DNA of 64,000 nt from Streptomyces sp. NRRL WC-3626 (GCF_000718785.1 NZ_JOCA01000005.1:62001-126000); one strand, 5' to 3'. Numbered from the stretch's first letter, positions 22,401 to 27,590 are shown. The notes: generated by a model not told the origin, from the letters alone. A program made the numbers and translations.

Positions 22401-24824
22401 TTGCGCAACGGACTGTTCCACTCCCTGCGCGTGATCGAGGCGGCGCGCGCCGGACACCCCCGCTTCGGCGGCACCCTGGACCTCGACGGCGTCACCCGGA
22501 CCCTGCTCCACCTGGCACCGGACGAACCGGTCGACGCGGCCCGGCACTACGACGCCTTCACCCTCGCGAGCAGCGCCCACCGCAGGGGCCGGGCCGGCAG
22601 CCTCGCCGCCATCGCCGCCTACGGGCTGACCCGGCAGCACGGCTACCCGCAGCAGACCCTCCTCAGCGGCGCCGACAACACGCCGTACGGCAGGAACTGG
22701 ACCGGACGCCCCGGCATCCGGCTGCACCTGGACGTCGTCGCCGACCCCACGGGCGTCCACCCCTCGCTCTGGGGGCCGACCGCCCACGCGGTGCTGGTGG
22801 AGCGCAACGACGAGGGACTGCTGCTGGCGGGCGGAATCCCGGTGTCCGACGAGGAGTTCGCCGAACTGGTGCTGCACGACCCGGAGCGGCGGCCGGACGT
22901 GCCAGTGGTGATCCTGATCGCCGACGAGGACGGCCGCAACGAGACCCTCGCCCGCGTCGTCGCCGACCGCACCGGAACGCGTGCCTGGTTCAGCTACGGC
23001 GACCTGCGGCTGGAGACGGCCCCGGACGGCCTCCGGGTGCCGGTCCTGGCCGCCCCCGCCCCCGGGGAACCGGCCGGGGCCTGGATCCCCGCCGACCCGG
23101 GACTGGTCCCGGACGACCCGGCGGCCACCGTCAGGGCAGCGAACAACACCCTCTTCCCGGACACCGACATCCACTCGTACCCGCTGGTCACGGTCGACGG
23201 ACGGACACTGACCGGGCGGGTGTTCCTCGACGCGCACGACATGGCGATGCGCGACGAGGCCATGCGGGTGGTGTCCGCCATCCAGCAGCACATCCTCGTC
23301 ATGGAGGGACTGCCCGGTGTGTACGCCGGCAGGGAGAGCGGCCCGCTGCCCCTGCCGCGCGGTCTGGCCGACTCCTATATCGCCGTCGGCCACGGCGACA
23401 GCGGACGCACCACGCTGGCCCGCCGCAGCACCCACGCCAACCAGGCCGTGCACCCACGGCAGTTGGGCCGTGTCCTGGCGCGGCGCAAGAGCCTGCGGAC
23501 GCTGGCGCCCGACGTACCGGTGTGGCTGCTGATCTGCGAACTGTCCATGACCCGCCCCGACCAGGACCTCCTCACCCACCCCTCCTCCGCCCAGTACGTC
23601 GCCAACGAGGTCCGCCGCACCGTCTTCACCGTCGACCGGCAGATCACCCCGAGCGAGGCCGCCGGCGGTCTGCCGCCGCACCTCATCGTGTACGACGACC
23701 CCGACAACCCCGCCGGTCACATAGGGGAGTTCCCGCCCGAGCCGAGGACCGCCGCCCTCGACGCGCTCGCCGACCTCGGCGGACTGCCCGACGGCCTGCC
23801 GGGACGCACCGACCGCGCCCTGCACTGGGTACGGGCCCTGCGGCTCACCCACGGCGCGCACATCGACTCCGACCCCGCCCGGGAGGCGGAGTTCCACGGG
23901 CTGATCGAGGGCTTCGGCGCCCTCGAACGGCTCCGCTTCCAGGCGGCCGGCACCAGCGACCCCGGCCTGCTCACCTGGGGCGGGCTCCAGCACATCGCCG
24001 GACGGTACGCCACCCGGCACGGCTGGGACCGCACCCTCACCGCCGGCCTGCTCGCCCACCTGCTGCACGCCGCCCGCACGGGCGGGCTGACGGCCTCCGA
24101 CGCGACGGGCCCCGACGCCCCCGCCGCCCCTGTGGCCACCAACGGCACCCAGGCGCCGGCGGACGACGTGACGCGGCAGGCGGGCCCGGGAACGCTGCCG
24201 GACAACGCCCCTGGCTCAGGCCGCGACGCCGTCATCACGACCGGCGACGACACCCCGCTCCGGGCGCCGTGGTCCGAGGAGGCCCGACGCCGTTGGATCG
24301 CCGGTCAGGTGAGCGCGGAGGATCTGTCCGGCAGCCTTCCGGGGTTCTCCGCCGCCGAGGTCGTCACCCTGGCCGAGCTGAGGGACGCGGGCATCGGCGT
24401 CACCCCCGGAATGGACGTCGAGGCACAACTCGGCGGAGGTGTGCGCGGCAGCGGACTGGCACCGCTCGACCAGGTGCGGCTCCTGCTGGCCCGCCCCGGC
24501 CCGTGGCCGGACGCCCTCGAAGCGGTCGCCGTCGCCGCGGCACGCCGGATCTGGCGGTCGGCGTTCACGGACTTCGAGAACACGGTCCCGAACGCCGCCC
24601 GGGCATGGGACACGGCTGTCGGCCTCGTACTGCCGGGGGAGCCGCACTCCGTACTCACCGACTGGCGGTACGCCGACGAGGTGTACCGCGACGCGGTGCG
24701 TCGGCTTGCCGGTCTCCTGGCGGCGGAAGGGACGGATCCCCGGACGGTCGCGCGCCTCGCCGCCCGGCTTCGGGACGGCCTCGGTCTGCCGGTCCTCGGA
24801 GCAAGTGGTCGCGTCTCCGGGTGA
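4473..24824 (+). CDS. Giant 6783-residue multidomain toxin-like protein (Cys modules, two OTU-like domains, zincin)
   Basis: One open frame of 20,352 bp without interruption. Order: residues 1-330 helical, with hydrophobic segments at 113-190 and a Gly/Ala-rich one at 210-237 (CpnT-like N-terminus by analogy); 330-560 Ser/Asp/Pro linker; two tandem ~980-residue modules (565-1540 and 1543-2470), each with an ACSS motif (Cys973, Cys1953); 2540-4245 strand-rich unknown region; 4249-4470 coiled coil; OTU-like domain with Ala4536 in place of Cys (4510-4725); Pro/Lys linker; OTU-like domain with Cys4838/His5113 (4829-5120); two weakly assigned domains; zinc-protease signature HEVAH 5736-5740; third Cys module (5956-6600, Cys6355); tail. 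The ATG directly abuts the WXG100-like stop; ATG 4482 is an alternative. No Sec signal. I recall similar Streptomyces giants listed as 'lonely Cys domain' proteins. A secreted polymorphic effector is inference from the domains and neighbours. Confidence 0.9.
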   Translation: MAIMFSPALREFLEVYVGASVATGNEDLGFDSRNPYKRLADDVRDLSDAMKGAISTAGNSLPPRIADQFVAAMKLFVDDNGQNHLQKFSDELRDIGSQQIDRSIKLSEAKYQILIEFILMNIELALIAALSIFTGGTSLTEIAIQKARTALTILLLLQRLGRAIPTPLSVLLEAIQEAFVAFASQLISMTAPDDPERRRHKFDWTDIGQSAVAGAFAGLFGGIFSQFAGPIVKNIFKNNRTWKEVFDLPLAFVNEGQAETFAEAFTSLIFLGTFTLNPGTFLSAGLSGLIFEGASTGAEFGGKWLHDNYFKNIDFGPDGVNGPSGGGNRYDRDDSGSGGTYTYKDRYDDPAAYRDTYDAAADSPYTSPYRPPGGDSLSRTGDFGDTSSVHSDSDTASVFSDTSDTSSLFSLPDDGTTGDATGGNVTPYGLPGTTGAAKPAYATPPPVLNAYGGNAYRNSFADDPDTDTVFSTLNPPATRTPGTDWTGGTDTSLPVDRPSTVGSDVPESPRPVRTESAQPPAVDETPFSSPAPSGIPTGTSSDPGSPDSLDMIMDWEEGQESTEERYERLLTDVFGPAIPTSPLHPALHDALSRLDELRQSVPALRDGPLDLDAVTREVLLLDTAAPVTDAQRGELFRVALDPAVEHAGSLASLAAFHLELRGVFSVSHELTADDGGVWGRDWTGTAPPGTGLTEVGGAVRQPDGSLHPAAPEPAPWHRPGEPAPYVVMAEGDHRHVVVRGYDGAPRQVPVDVFAELLARDPRLAGLPTDTPVVLLVSDAGSRGLDLPRQAADRVGREVWSANGKVLVFRQPDPSLPHLPSLVYGEGRTPYPEWIRSEPGQVLDPAERENAPEWERETLSHSVVGDGGRTIGRGVFEDSEAPGRIAALKLATESSELWHYDPTTRTSVKDDDPVPFAGKPVYVYSAHAVPGATLTPTTSDSAHYSRQRETGGMLKRRPSLARLPQDHAVLMEACSSAKPPGVVRTRRGIADTFVPDPLAVVSESQHVANETGRTAYGGTQLVGFAKLPDGSLAHRLYTDSRGRRGTWVEHRPEPAGALLDDRATAAGLHTDPARPVTDATRERALRLVRALRLAFGVGIEDDSRYGELLTGIGALESMRAADPVLRDLGPFSMDLFDRAAHAHQGSGAHRELLLAAAEAVRLRPDTVLSDFVTLPQVTAAAQRLGGLPDQDLDAETARVLRLDDGPAAVGEPERARLFWATVKALEWESRTPDPDALTARVLHLDQPDPARRTDLLRLVAQAAAVGVDVDDLTELGAFHLETLGALDPATQLRGTDGTPVGRHWAQAPPNATMATDRIVVAAPKPGGGFQPVAQERPPWSTPGGPSAYTVWAGGGRDHLRMNLPGGFRARVPYDEVAELLARDPVLNARPADGTDIVLAISKTATGPATGTPSDPRSVISAGTGRTVWASRGNVALAGTGPSRPHVPTLLPSAPGRPVAADWTAVRPAQGTPGTDDITFADRSEPRPPAALAGLLDPGPADGLTTPLPNLDGLLAGLDTPLPDHLDDAATTADPVAEPGPEEARWQELLTDLYGPGVLTGPLYPDLRDGLTRLDRLRLGDPEVGFELPGMPPRPFDLDAVVRRVLLLDHTAQVTDAQRGRVLGLVTSDAAAQMTSLAGLAALQLQRQGVLSPTHALTAPDGRVRGRDWTGTVVPGLDLTETGRTTLQSDGGLYRADVNTAPWHRPGEPEPYVVRAEGTHRHIVVRGHDGAPREVPLDVFAELLALDPELAGAPAGVPVVLLVSDAGGRGLDLPRRAADRIGRDVWSANGGVDVTPQDDPAQPHVVSLRGGRDLHHADWIRSTPGQVLDRANAPYWEQDTLSHTIVTDKGPIGRGVFDDSEPLKMMHNLRYATTATELHHHNKATGEWHKDTEPVLFAGKPVYVFAAHARPGETRVPTGANPDHSTRGERTGGMLKRRPSLARLPRDHAVLMQACSSGAAPSLVRTRRGVDDTFVPDPLGAVSESQHVANETGRVVYGGTRTVGMSWRDGVPVHLIHTDSRGRRGKWLEHRPEPAGTPLDDRARAAGLHTDPLGPASEETRERTLRLVRALRLTFGVAIEDDSRYGELLAAIGALEIMLHADPVLRGAGPFSLDLFERAARELRATEHGVVDGEPTSDVYRELLTRAADTLSRNPAAVLTDLVTLPHVTLVAEGTAGIPEQDVNDEAARILGLDPYTAAVGRPERAELFWAMVKALEWESRTPDPDALTARLLHLDQPDPALRTDLLDLVTRAAAAGVDLDDLTELGAYHLELLGALAPESLLYDDKGVPAGRHWAPGTAGRSVDVHSALVMAATPDGGHRALRRAKMPWTADTARPAPYLVRGESGPGHLVMTLPGGVRVRVPYEEVAELLARDPGLGARPPAADIVLASTTTPAAPPSPGAVNALAAGTGRGVWTSPGPVDLLAQSDPADPHVLALLPMADGSRQRADDWTATRPAPPANPDTPDTTFAAETTTTVAVTPSTEPDPLPADRPLLDPAMTPPPPARTRRTPARFTDGRQMPAYVDDLQSLLPTGLTATEVDQLLTNPGTFGQSTVVLRGTEQALDTIGREVEARPDARPADGTRLLDDIRQTLRDKPKTLADGQGRPFPYVNAEGKTRVLWIRARHYGTWAPFDDGIGDSSKIDSMHRAAATFGLTKNMQANSQYGLGGPIGPAGTAAFGGFGRLALRFGFINKVGYTLTDQRMNQMETRTLDKSRAYLDDVHYEIRVTDTAGQLVTGTDTDPDTPARFSFGVRKGLLVRLPDSVTKIPKPGRIPRSITLDRDSQYRFVRIEGFGPVAAIRDWAAAQIVARPGSSAYTELDIFFSGDSFQRHAGTMARGRITTPPLFADDKRKSPLGVFVVEELIPRAAVLVGETDQAEMRDINTSTVRSERSRADGRSLLLQAVAGPAFNFYDPGAAPFDLRLQFGPTAQYSYAKTWSVGLGAAGTMRSAGQVKGPKTALYLVVKSVRVRRAGDNGPPTRFLTWSLDRMTSSEARRLAGWDDGTALALRNGAAPPHVPAYLTVDRPRTLGMHRVKEFTFDDGLRTRVTPDTADGVGRTLLDAFADGVVQAIGNLNQGLVVPLDQLLPPNLPKGWRARLGDLLRRDPDQVLKAAQSLPVPPRWTDPVKYRIALQNTLQVLGVLSQQNVTANLEALTTVGLPIRLTDPDSIGTVYYTLRVHGTLTRRRYEGKDVHEGMRFSAQGIDRIDGQVSVKHGVDLGFEGTFSGRDNDRDELAGLPRNTLGLTLGARQGWQWEAETTFGSTVTNEPMSVSNQPTHLYRYDLSLTASLGGYWRPRGLIRGLGLGLPGLLVLDEPVNVLFGRNALGRLRGGGPMTGQVLLGVPVQHTPDADPYADGALNPYLTDEPDPTPMPTDRALALARGDLELPDGTGTVRLADRGTPQFGEFRQHPFVIVNMVLSPALVAEVGRVLRAASGGAWQLVKEGAPTRDAIVRTFTPQYLTSSFDQSSGPLGMVGSGLLGEGPYGELWGTFRYTTTVGGLRALTPPMSMDTEMTLGGTRQAAGKLSDSTSFVFGGQLIYSVAQNPGHGIMGGYGIVANPFSRTGTHSLSVVRTVVADMNRKGFTHQVLVAGDVQHWFALLSSRLGTGRIGTAAAGSALVPSTFAGAAGTELTSPGGLLGHLPEKSAHRMGLIDDGFGAVPRYTGQPWTPQPWMRGAAFGSYAVNALDPTDVLLAFDRRIGKLGLDDQSRERVRQLVTARATRALKGEMTTTGPSTLVKAGGWGWGSVRIGSRRVRVRVELLPGTPKFEGLDHSAELEENRRAIETAQRNSESSAGADLGFLTSQMVHTGDTHVPAAGPTYTETGSNRKTVASSHTVTTVTIYRAASTEPHAEIVTPYRMRVTLEADDTPHTGAPAQPGLEEAESTALDRFRGRLTLVEEDDVGELREHMPLSLMEPVATTAGAARLLPAPDPAADPALTGPPRPVPVPKGGEALTVLDGDGVVRPFTFPENGMHPRGIIGIENIRMAGDLLLTKAYDVGFSLRALEAEDGPDDDILTELLRTTRDTGLTRLGTGSAQALEDGTSSTAVTAFFPRTTEPDGYQVAGLTEKSLVGTDTGRLTLRSAPDFSRALLLTVADGKKLEVLRRYGENAGTSSSVEHSQSANVGGGFLYDSPANAGLNQIGVFVPGPSDLDADVLPVGDDHLTSRNLKPKTGRSFLFAVPATWLSVGDVHRGIVDSKLANRIRGGTFAKARSGPQAMESEAYVVTWIREDVARDLRLITDTNFPDRVSEAWDAVESASKAWVDADKAYWKKRRASGGLRADLDAAQSVVDRAARTARAANRPVELARADVDTADTALSRAEADALRDHGIADTTVATAQAEVDAFADDMYAEPDHDGWAQLLRDEQDAAAARLAGAKETARTLRAAADLRLETARAEKAAADARLDAALLSARAPGRALNDATALRDTARDAFDKRRGELDALRDTAEKAAAEYHRVRSGADQLTRWHRLAATPEGLAELDGLAEPPAVTYQAPPKAPVVKPPAPPRYTRTATELTSPTGETYTLQDVPRDGDAFFRALALGLERAAPGLPAAQGIDLADPRATADLRRRMATWLTDHADAELLAAVAPDHTDTFTPEEIAAAGLDLGTDTPARREFDGLGGLMPHAVGLTPEVRAELAVAQLLRRGDAASESGWDHAASDLLPLLAARTFGVRVTVVTADGSFQDFTPTPPTTDPTLTGTTSHPDAHVVLSLDDRHYQLAVPPTQPPPKPLPAPKGPEPLAKDTAPLPKGTGVLTEPTDPLATTTAPLPKGTEPLTKGTGSDPTDLLAKTATPLPKGAVPKGTEIPAPKSGVHEPSSESRPARGRRVPVPGTGECLLYSFMAGDPAHIRTRLPGLAATDPAAHDWLGDPDAVRRELRRRSASGAGSGPSRVVLRAMRSSIEGYVGRSGGRLHPQIVGQFRQTVATEFETRIRGMDRPGRLALLAHHGIRRVPVAEALDPADLARRYVDARMAARPADPTMSPMDARAVLEADAENLSPRQMFDHLERNGLLPAPGDLDDTALARLLGTAYTQSTAPLDDTESARLMDAVVNWEHRWGTPEGEIFLPLLAHAFDLRVDVVRSFPDGARRVSGAGPDNATRQTEVYYNGVNHYDGSDAGARDRFGDPVLPKRIKDEERDQGGDVRLNPLWVPLDEVDPNLLITGNRDAVWLYTVTDDGRVILGTEALSGIITPEQFDTLLAGMREKDPDLTAESLREALDGLGHTGIAAGFVAEGGQDAGRTLPGRSRVSGEFRWSAEQGSGVVNDKSGRYMSETVRPGLDAAAAADWLANVAALFSARLGVVVRTDQVKTAPPPPKDPPPAAAPPPSSPMTTRAPLSTDDTGKLDTARRVAAVLHGLGHPVVLAGAARGRVQFGQSRPLGAVEFQLPGPPPVAAIRAALPGASVRIRPGTGGARVLDVSVDGVDITITATDRPPTGTVTVDGFTLPAPAESVADAALALATGTDPDLRGRDLLDLLWALHADSGPRTVTPVLAHQATYGSGVDGSLAVRLSELLDSAALDPEALARHERTWRALGVTEAERAELSAELTALADELRALPEVITDPVRSLAARLPGLSTAGRDAALALLPSAHRERLAADPALVDALRDALPPAEFATVAAQLMTQVPDGVEQPVSAGDRARTQVARLLQDPDVAARLLKRGSRVVVVPRSEAMTAQDAFRHLRGGLTDDGRPWETVRGAGLRSAAVTEENLLGERTTVPDGEDAQADGYSTTVHEVAHTVHLYGLDPVDQQRVTDAYEATRRLGEAGAWPDGALYGQDADGRRSDPNYSSRDEREFFAQLTNVYLMTNGGFDPYTGLPRHNDGPEWVREHHPDLHPLLRRLYGEGPEPRPRHPRSVAPARPRGVRAAEVNPVDATDVENEALARARALWDVAEGRQGDGDDAYVAVRALWDGATGTHTPQPHTPAPLPLPHPTPVPPAEPAAAPPPTDGAAQQRLRELWAVVDATFGSQPLTQELRNGLFHSLRVIEAARAGHPRFGGTLDLDGVTRTLLHLAPDEPVDAARHYDAFTLASSAHRRGRAGSLAAIAAYGLTRQHGYPQQTLLSGADNTPYGRNWTGRPGIRLHLDVVADPTGVHPSLWGPTAHAVLVERNDEGLLLAGGIPVSDEEFAELVLHDPERRPDVPVVILIADEDGRNETLARVVADRTGTRAWFSYGDLRLETAPDGLRVPVLAAPAPGEPAGAWIPADPGLVPDDPAATVRAANNTLFPDTDIHSYPLVTVDGRTLTGRVFLDAHDMAMRDEAMRVVSAIQQHILVMEGLPGVYAGRESGPLPLPRGLADSYIAVGHGDSGRTTLARRSTHANQAVHPRQLGRVLARRKSLRTLAPDVPVWLLICELSMTRPDQDLLTHPSSAQYVANEVRRTVFTVDRQITPSEAAGGLPPHLIVYDDPDNPAGHIGEFPPEPRTAALDALADLGGLPDGLPGRTDRALHWVRALRLTHGAHIDSDPAREAEFHGLIEGFGALERLRFQAAGTSDPGLLTWGGLQHIAGRYATRHGWDRTLTAGLLAHLLHAARTGGLTASDATGPDAPAAPVATNGTQAPADDVTRQAGPGTLPDNAPGSGRDAVITTGDDTPLRAPWSEEARRRWIAGQVSAEDLSGSLPGFSAAEVVTLAELRDAGIGVTPGMDVEAQLGGGVRGSGLAPLDQVRLLLARPGPWPDALEAVAVAAARRIWRSAFTDFENTVPNAARAWDTAVGLVLPGEPHSVLTDWRYADEVYRDAVRRLAGLLAAEGTDPRTVARLAARLRDGLGLPVLGASGRVSG
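6165..11885 (+). repeat. Tandem duplication of a ~980-residue Cys module inside the giant gene
   Basis: Two copies in direct tandem: 6165 to about 8910 and 9099 to about 11885. Both begin with an LLTD-(V/L)-(F/Y)-GP helical unit, continue through RDWTGT, an RHVVVRGYDGAPR / RHIVVRGHDGAPR segment, VVLLVSDAG-(S/G)-RGLDLPR, a WIRS block, a GGMLKRRPSLARLP stretch, the Cys motif (Cys973 and Cys1953) and SESQHVANETGR. They then share EDDSRYGELL, VKALEWESRTPDPDALTAR and a Pro-rich end. The Cys codons are 2940 bp apart. Identity is high over long DNA stretches, for example around 8130-8190 against 11100-11160, which points to a fairly recent duplication or ongoing homogenisation. A third, diverged copy lies near the 3' end. 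Confidence 0.85.
12080..17200 (+). other. Unassigned ~1700-residue strand-rich region of the giant protein
   Basis: Residues about 2540-4245. It contains many alternating hydrophobic/polar stretches and Gly-Tyr/Phe-rich strands, for example QYGLGGPIGPAGTAAFGGFG, NTLGLTLGARQGWQWEAETT, YRYDLSLTASLGGYWRP and FVFGGQLIYSVAQNPGHGI, mixed with helical linkers. I recognise no enzyme motif in it. The pattern would suit stacked beta-sheet domains or amphipathic hairpins such as those of pore-forming or translocation modules of large toxins, but that is only a suggestion from composition. It sits between the Cys modules and the coiled coil plus enzyme domains, the place where a delivery domain would be expected. 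Confidence 0.5.
17220..17880 (+). other. Coiled-coil segment of the giant protein
   Basis: Residues about 4249-4470 are Ala/Arg/Asp/Glu-rich with heptad-like spacing (for example AARLAGAKETARTLRAAADL and LDALRDTAEKAAAEYHRV) and contain only one Pro-rich break before the Pro/Lys segment at about 4485-4505. It separates the strand-rich region from the first OTU-like domain and probably forms an antiparallel or dimeric helical stalk. Confidence 0.7.
17998..18645 (+). other. OTU-like domain 1, catalytic Cys replaced by Ala
   Basis: Residues about 4509-4725. The segment VPRDGDAFFRALALGLE matches the OTU protease active-site loop (usual form DGDCFFRAL), but the nucleophile position is Ala4536 (codon GCG, 18078-18080). 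The C-terminal His motif DDRHYQLAV is kept (His4719), as is the intervening helical/strand pattern ending in FGVRVTVVTADG. By family knowledge a Cys-to-Ala change abolishes OTU isopeptidase/protease activity, so this domain is expected to be catalytically dead and might bind substrate or ubiquitin-like folds. A sequencing error is unlikely because two bases would have to differ from TGC or TGT. Confidence 0.65.
18955..19830 (+). other. OTU-like domain 2 with Cys and His retained
   Basis: Residues about 4829-5120. It starts VPVPGTGECLLYSFMAGDP with Cys4838 in the nucleophile position of an OTU/papain-like active-site loop and ends in TEVYYNGVNHYDG with His5113 as candidate general base. A strand (FDLRVDVVRSFPDG) precedes the His as in OTU proteases. 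It has a long helical insertion (about 170 residues) compared with minimal OTU domains. It follows domain 1 after a Pro/Lys/Thr linker with imperfect PLPKGT repeats. Protease or deubiquitinase-type activity is predicted, not shown; another papain-like cysteine hydrolase activity (for example deamidase) is possible. Confidence 0.55.
19921..21180 (+). other. Two weakly assigned domains of the giant protein (VNDKSGRYM domain; possible nucleotidyltransferase-like domain)
   Basis: Residues about 5150-5310 contain GHTGIAAGF, a Gly/Arg-rich strand GRSRVSGEFRWS and the motif VVNDKSGRYMSETVRPGL, which I remember from C-terminal domains of bacterial polymorphic toxins but cannot name reliably. Residues about 5340-5570 read GLGHPVVLAGAARGRVQFGQ followed by GAVEFQLPGP and RGRDLLDLLWALH, loosely like the AbiEii-type nucleotidyltransferase layout, but without the usual DIDF acidic pair, so probably inactive or misassigned. 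Both calls are tentative. Confidence 0.3.
21391..22010 (+). other. Anthrax-lethal-factor-like zinc metalloprotease domain
   Basis: Residues about 5640-5846. The sequence TTVHEVAHTVHLYGLD gives an HExxH zinc motif (His5736, Glu5737, His5740), with a further His5743. About 57 residues later comes DEREFFAQLTNVYLMT, matching the third-ligand region of the lethal factor family (EFFAE in anthrax LF), with Glu5797 as candidate ligand. Upstream, GRPWETVRGAGLRSAAVTEE fits the substrate-binding strand preceding the helix. All expected zinc and catalytic residues are present, so it is probably active on an unknown substrate. Confidence 0.7.
22338..24070 (+). repeat. Third, diverged copy of the Cys module in the giant gene
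   Basis: Residues about 5956-6533. It shares with the two tandem copies the helical start (LRELWAVVDATFG, LDLDGVTRTLLHL), the NWTGR element, a VVILIADEDGRNETLARVVA stretch, RRKSLRTLAPDVPVWLLICE with Cys6355, SAQYVANEVRR and the LRLTHGAHIDSD part, but at much lower identity and about 350 residues shorter. The Cys context is CELS, not CSS, so function may differ. Confidence 0.65.
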
Positions 24825-24830
24825 GTTGGG

Positions 24831-24877
24831 CAGGGCGAAGACCGGAAGAGCTCGCCGTATCCGGTCGTGCCGCCCTG
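24831..24877 (+). terminator. Imperfect stem-loop after the giant gene
   Basis: CAGGGCG (24831-24837) pairs with CGCCCTG (24871-24877), and inside it ACCGG (24841-24845) pairs with CCGGT (24861-24865). It starts 7 bases after the giant gene's stop and 78 bases before the next gene. There is no T-tract; in Streptomyces such hairpins can still terminate or stabilise transcripts. Its strength is uncertain because of the internal loop. Confidence 0.4.
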
Positions 24878-24954
24878 TCGGCAACTCCTGTGGCCAGCAC
24901 GGAAGTTGCGGCATACTTGACTCCCTTTTGTCGTGCACATGCGCTGGGGGTGCG

Positions 24955-26046
24955 GTGGCGTTCGACGCTGTGGTGGTGGAAGCGGTCAGAGTGATGACCG
25001 GGATGGCCAGTGGAGCCGCGTCAGCCGTGGGCTCGAGCGTGGGCCAGATGGTCACCGACATGGTGCGGCGCCGGATCAGCGGTACTCCTGACGGACAGGC
25101 GGCCCTGACCGACCTGGACGAACGTCCCGCCGATCCGGGGACGGCCGCACGACTGGAGGAAGCACTCCAGCCGCATGTCGCCGCGGATCCCGCTTTCAGG
25201 TCCCAGCTCGAAGCAGCGGTGAGGGGCCCCCAGCCCTCGGTCAACAACGGCATACAGATCGGGGCCGGCGCGAAGTTGCGGGGTAACACGATCTCCCTGG
25301 GGCCCGTCACGATCCAGAACACGCCGGCGGCCCGCGCGACGCTCGTGACGCTCGCGGTCGTGCTGGTCGTGGCGCTCGTTTTCGGCGTGTACGGAGTGTC
25401 CCGGGCCATCAGGGGCGACGACTCGCCGTCCCGGACGGAACCTGGCGCCGCGGGCCGGGCGCCGGGTCCCGAGGACGAACCGGCGGCCCGGTCGACCGGC
25501 GGCGACGGGACTGCCTCCGAGGACACCGACACCCCGGCCGCGGACGTCCGACCGTTGGGGGCCGAGGAGATCGACCACGTCCTCAGCAGTCTTGAGATGC
25601 CTTTCGGCTGGACGCACGGCGGATGGGCCACCGAGTCGGCCGAGGGGATGAACCTCACCAACATCGCACGCCAACAGTGCTGGGACCTCGACGACCCGGA
25701 CCCGTACGAGCATCATGGGCCGGGGAAGATCACCGACTCCGGCGCGGGAGGGGAAGGGGTCGCCATCGACCTGACCGCGGTCGAGGCGTCCGGCACGCGG
25801 ACGGCGACCGCCGACGCCGTCGATTCCATGGCGGCCCTGCGCATCATGTACGGCTGTCTGCCGGACGCGGGACCGGTGGACATCGGCGACGAGGCGTTCA
25901 CCTGCACTCAGCCCGGCTACGTCTACACCTGGGTCCGTGTCGGACCCATGATCGCTTGGGTGATCACGGCGAACCCGGCCCGGGAGACCTCGAACGCGTG
26001 GGCGCGGAAGCTCGTCCCGGCCCTGCGCGAGGCACTCGGCGCATAG
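24955..26046 (+). CDS. Single-pass membrane protein of unknown function downstream of the giant gene
   Basis: The frame is open from inside the giant gene, but GTG 24955 (MAFDAVVVEAVRVMTGMASG, with GGGGG 5 bases upstream) is the first sensible start and gives 363 residues. Residues 1-105 are a soluble helical part with GAASAVGSSVGQMVTDMVRR; then GAKLRGNTISLGPVTIQNTP, one transmembrane helix at about 122-146 (TLVTLAVVLVVALVFGVYGV), a disordered Asp/Pro/Gly spacer and a C-terminal, probably external, domain of about 160 residues with several Cys (CWDL, YGCLPDAG, FTCTQPGY) that could form disulfides. It is codirectional with the giant gene and 130 bp away. I do not recognise the C-terminal domain. 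A partner or immunity role is possible but unsupported beyond position. Confidence 0.75.
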   Translation: MAFDAVVVEAVRVMTGMASGAASAVGSSVGQMVTDMVRRRISGTPDGQAALTDLDERPADPGTAARLEEALQPHVAADPAFRSQLEAAVRGPQPSVNNGIQIGAGAKLRGNTISLGPVTIQNTPAARATLVTLAVVLVVALVFGVYGVSRAIRGDDSPSRTEPGAAGRAPGPEDEPAARSTGGDGTASEDTDTPAADVRPLGAEEIDHVLSSLEMPFGWTHGGWATESAEGMNLTNIARQQCWDLDDPDPYEHHGPGKITDSGAGGEGVAIDLTAVEASGTRTATADAVDSMAALRIMYGCLPDAGPVDIGDEAFTCTQPGYVYTWVRVGPMIAWVITANPARETSNAWARKLVPALREALGA

Positions 26047-26066
26047 GCACGGGCACCCGCCGGGCC

Positions 26067-26090
26067 GGTCCGGCGGCGTGGAGCCGGACC
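26067..26090. terminator. Bidirectional terminator between convergent genes
   Basis: A perfect 8-bp stem, GGTCCGGC (26067-26074) and GCCGGACC (26083-26090), with an 8-base loop. It fills the 45-bp gap between the convergent membrane protein gene and sdaA, so it can serve both strands. Confidence 0.6.
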
Positions 26091-26091
26091 C

Positions 26092-27459
<1,368 letters not shown>

Positions 27460-27551
27460 GGGGGGACTCCTAAGGGTTCGGCGGACGACGCTGTCCACCG
27501 GGAAGGGGTGGTGCACAGAGAAGAGGGATCGTTCCTGCGGGTGCATGCCAC

Positions 27552-27590
27552 GGGGCACCGCGCACACTGACCCAGTGTGCGCGATGCCCC
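27552..27590 (-). terminator. Strong stem-loop between glyA and sdaA
   Basis: GGGGCA (27552-27557) and CGCGCACACTG (27559-27569) pair with CAGTGTGCGCG (27573-27583) and TGCCCC (27585-27590): 17 base pairs with one C/A mismatch and a 3-base loop. It lies 30 bp beyond the glyA stop and about 90 bp before sdaA. There is no T-tract. It could be a terminator, a partial attenuator or an mRNA-stabilising end. Confidence 0.6.

Noticed and set aside
4473..24824. Possible frameshift or fusion artefact creating the 20-kb frame
   Set aside because: No stop occurs and recognisable domains continue in the same frame from end to end; the linkers between domains are typical Pro/Thr-rich spacers.
4473..24824. 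RHS/YD-repeat toxin or nonribosomal/polyketide megasynthase
   Set aside because: No YD repeats, no carrier-protein serine motifs, and no condensation or ketosynthase signatures are present.
24439..24954. A longer form of the membrane protein starting inside the giant gene
   Set aside because: The first 170 residues would overlap the giant's coding end and have atypical composition; GTG 24955 has a purine-rich site and starts right before a recognisable helical region.
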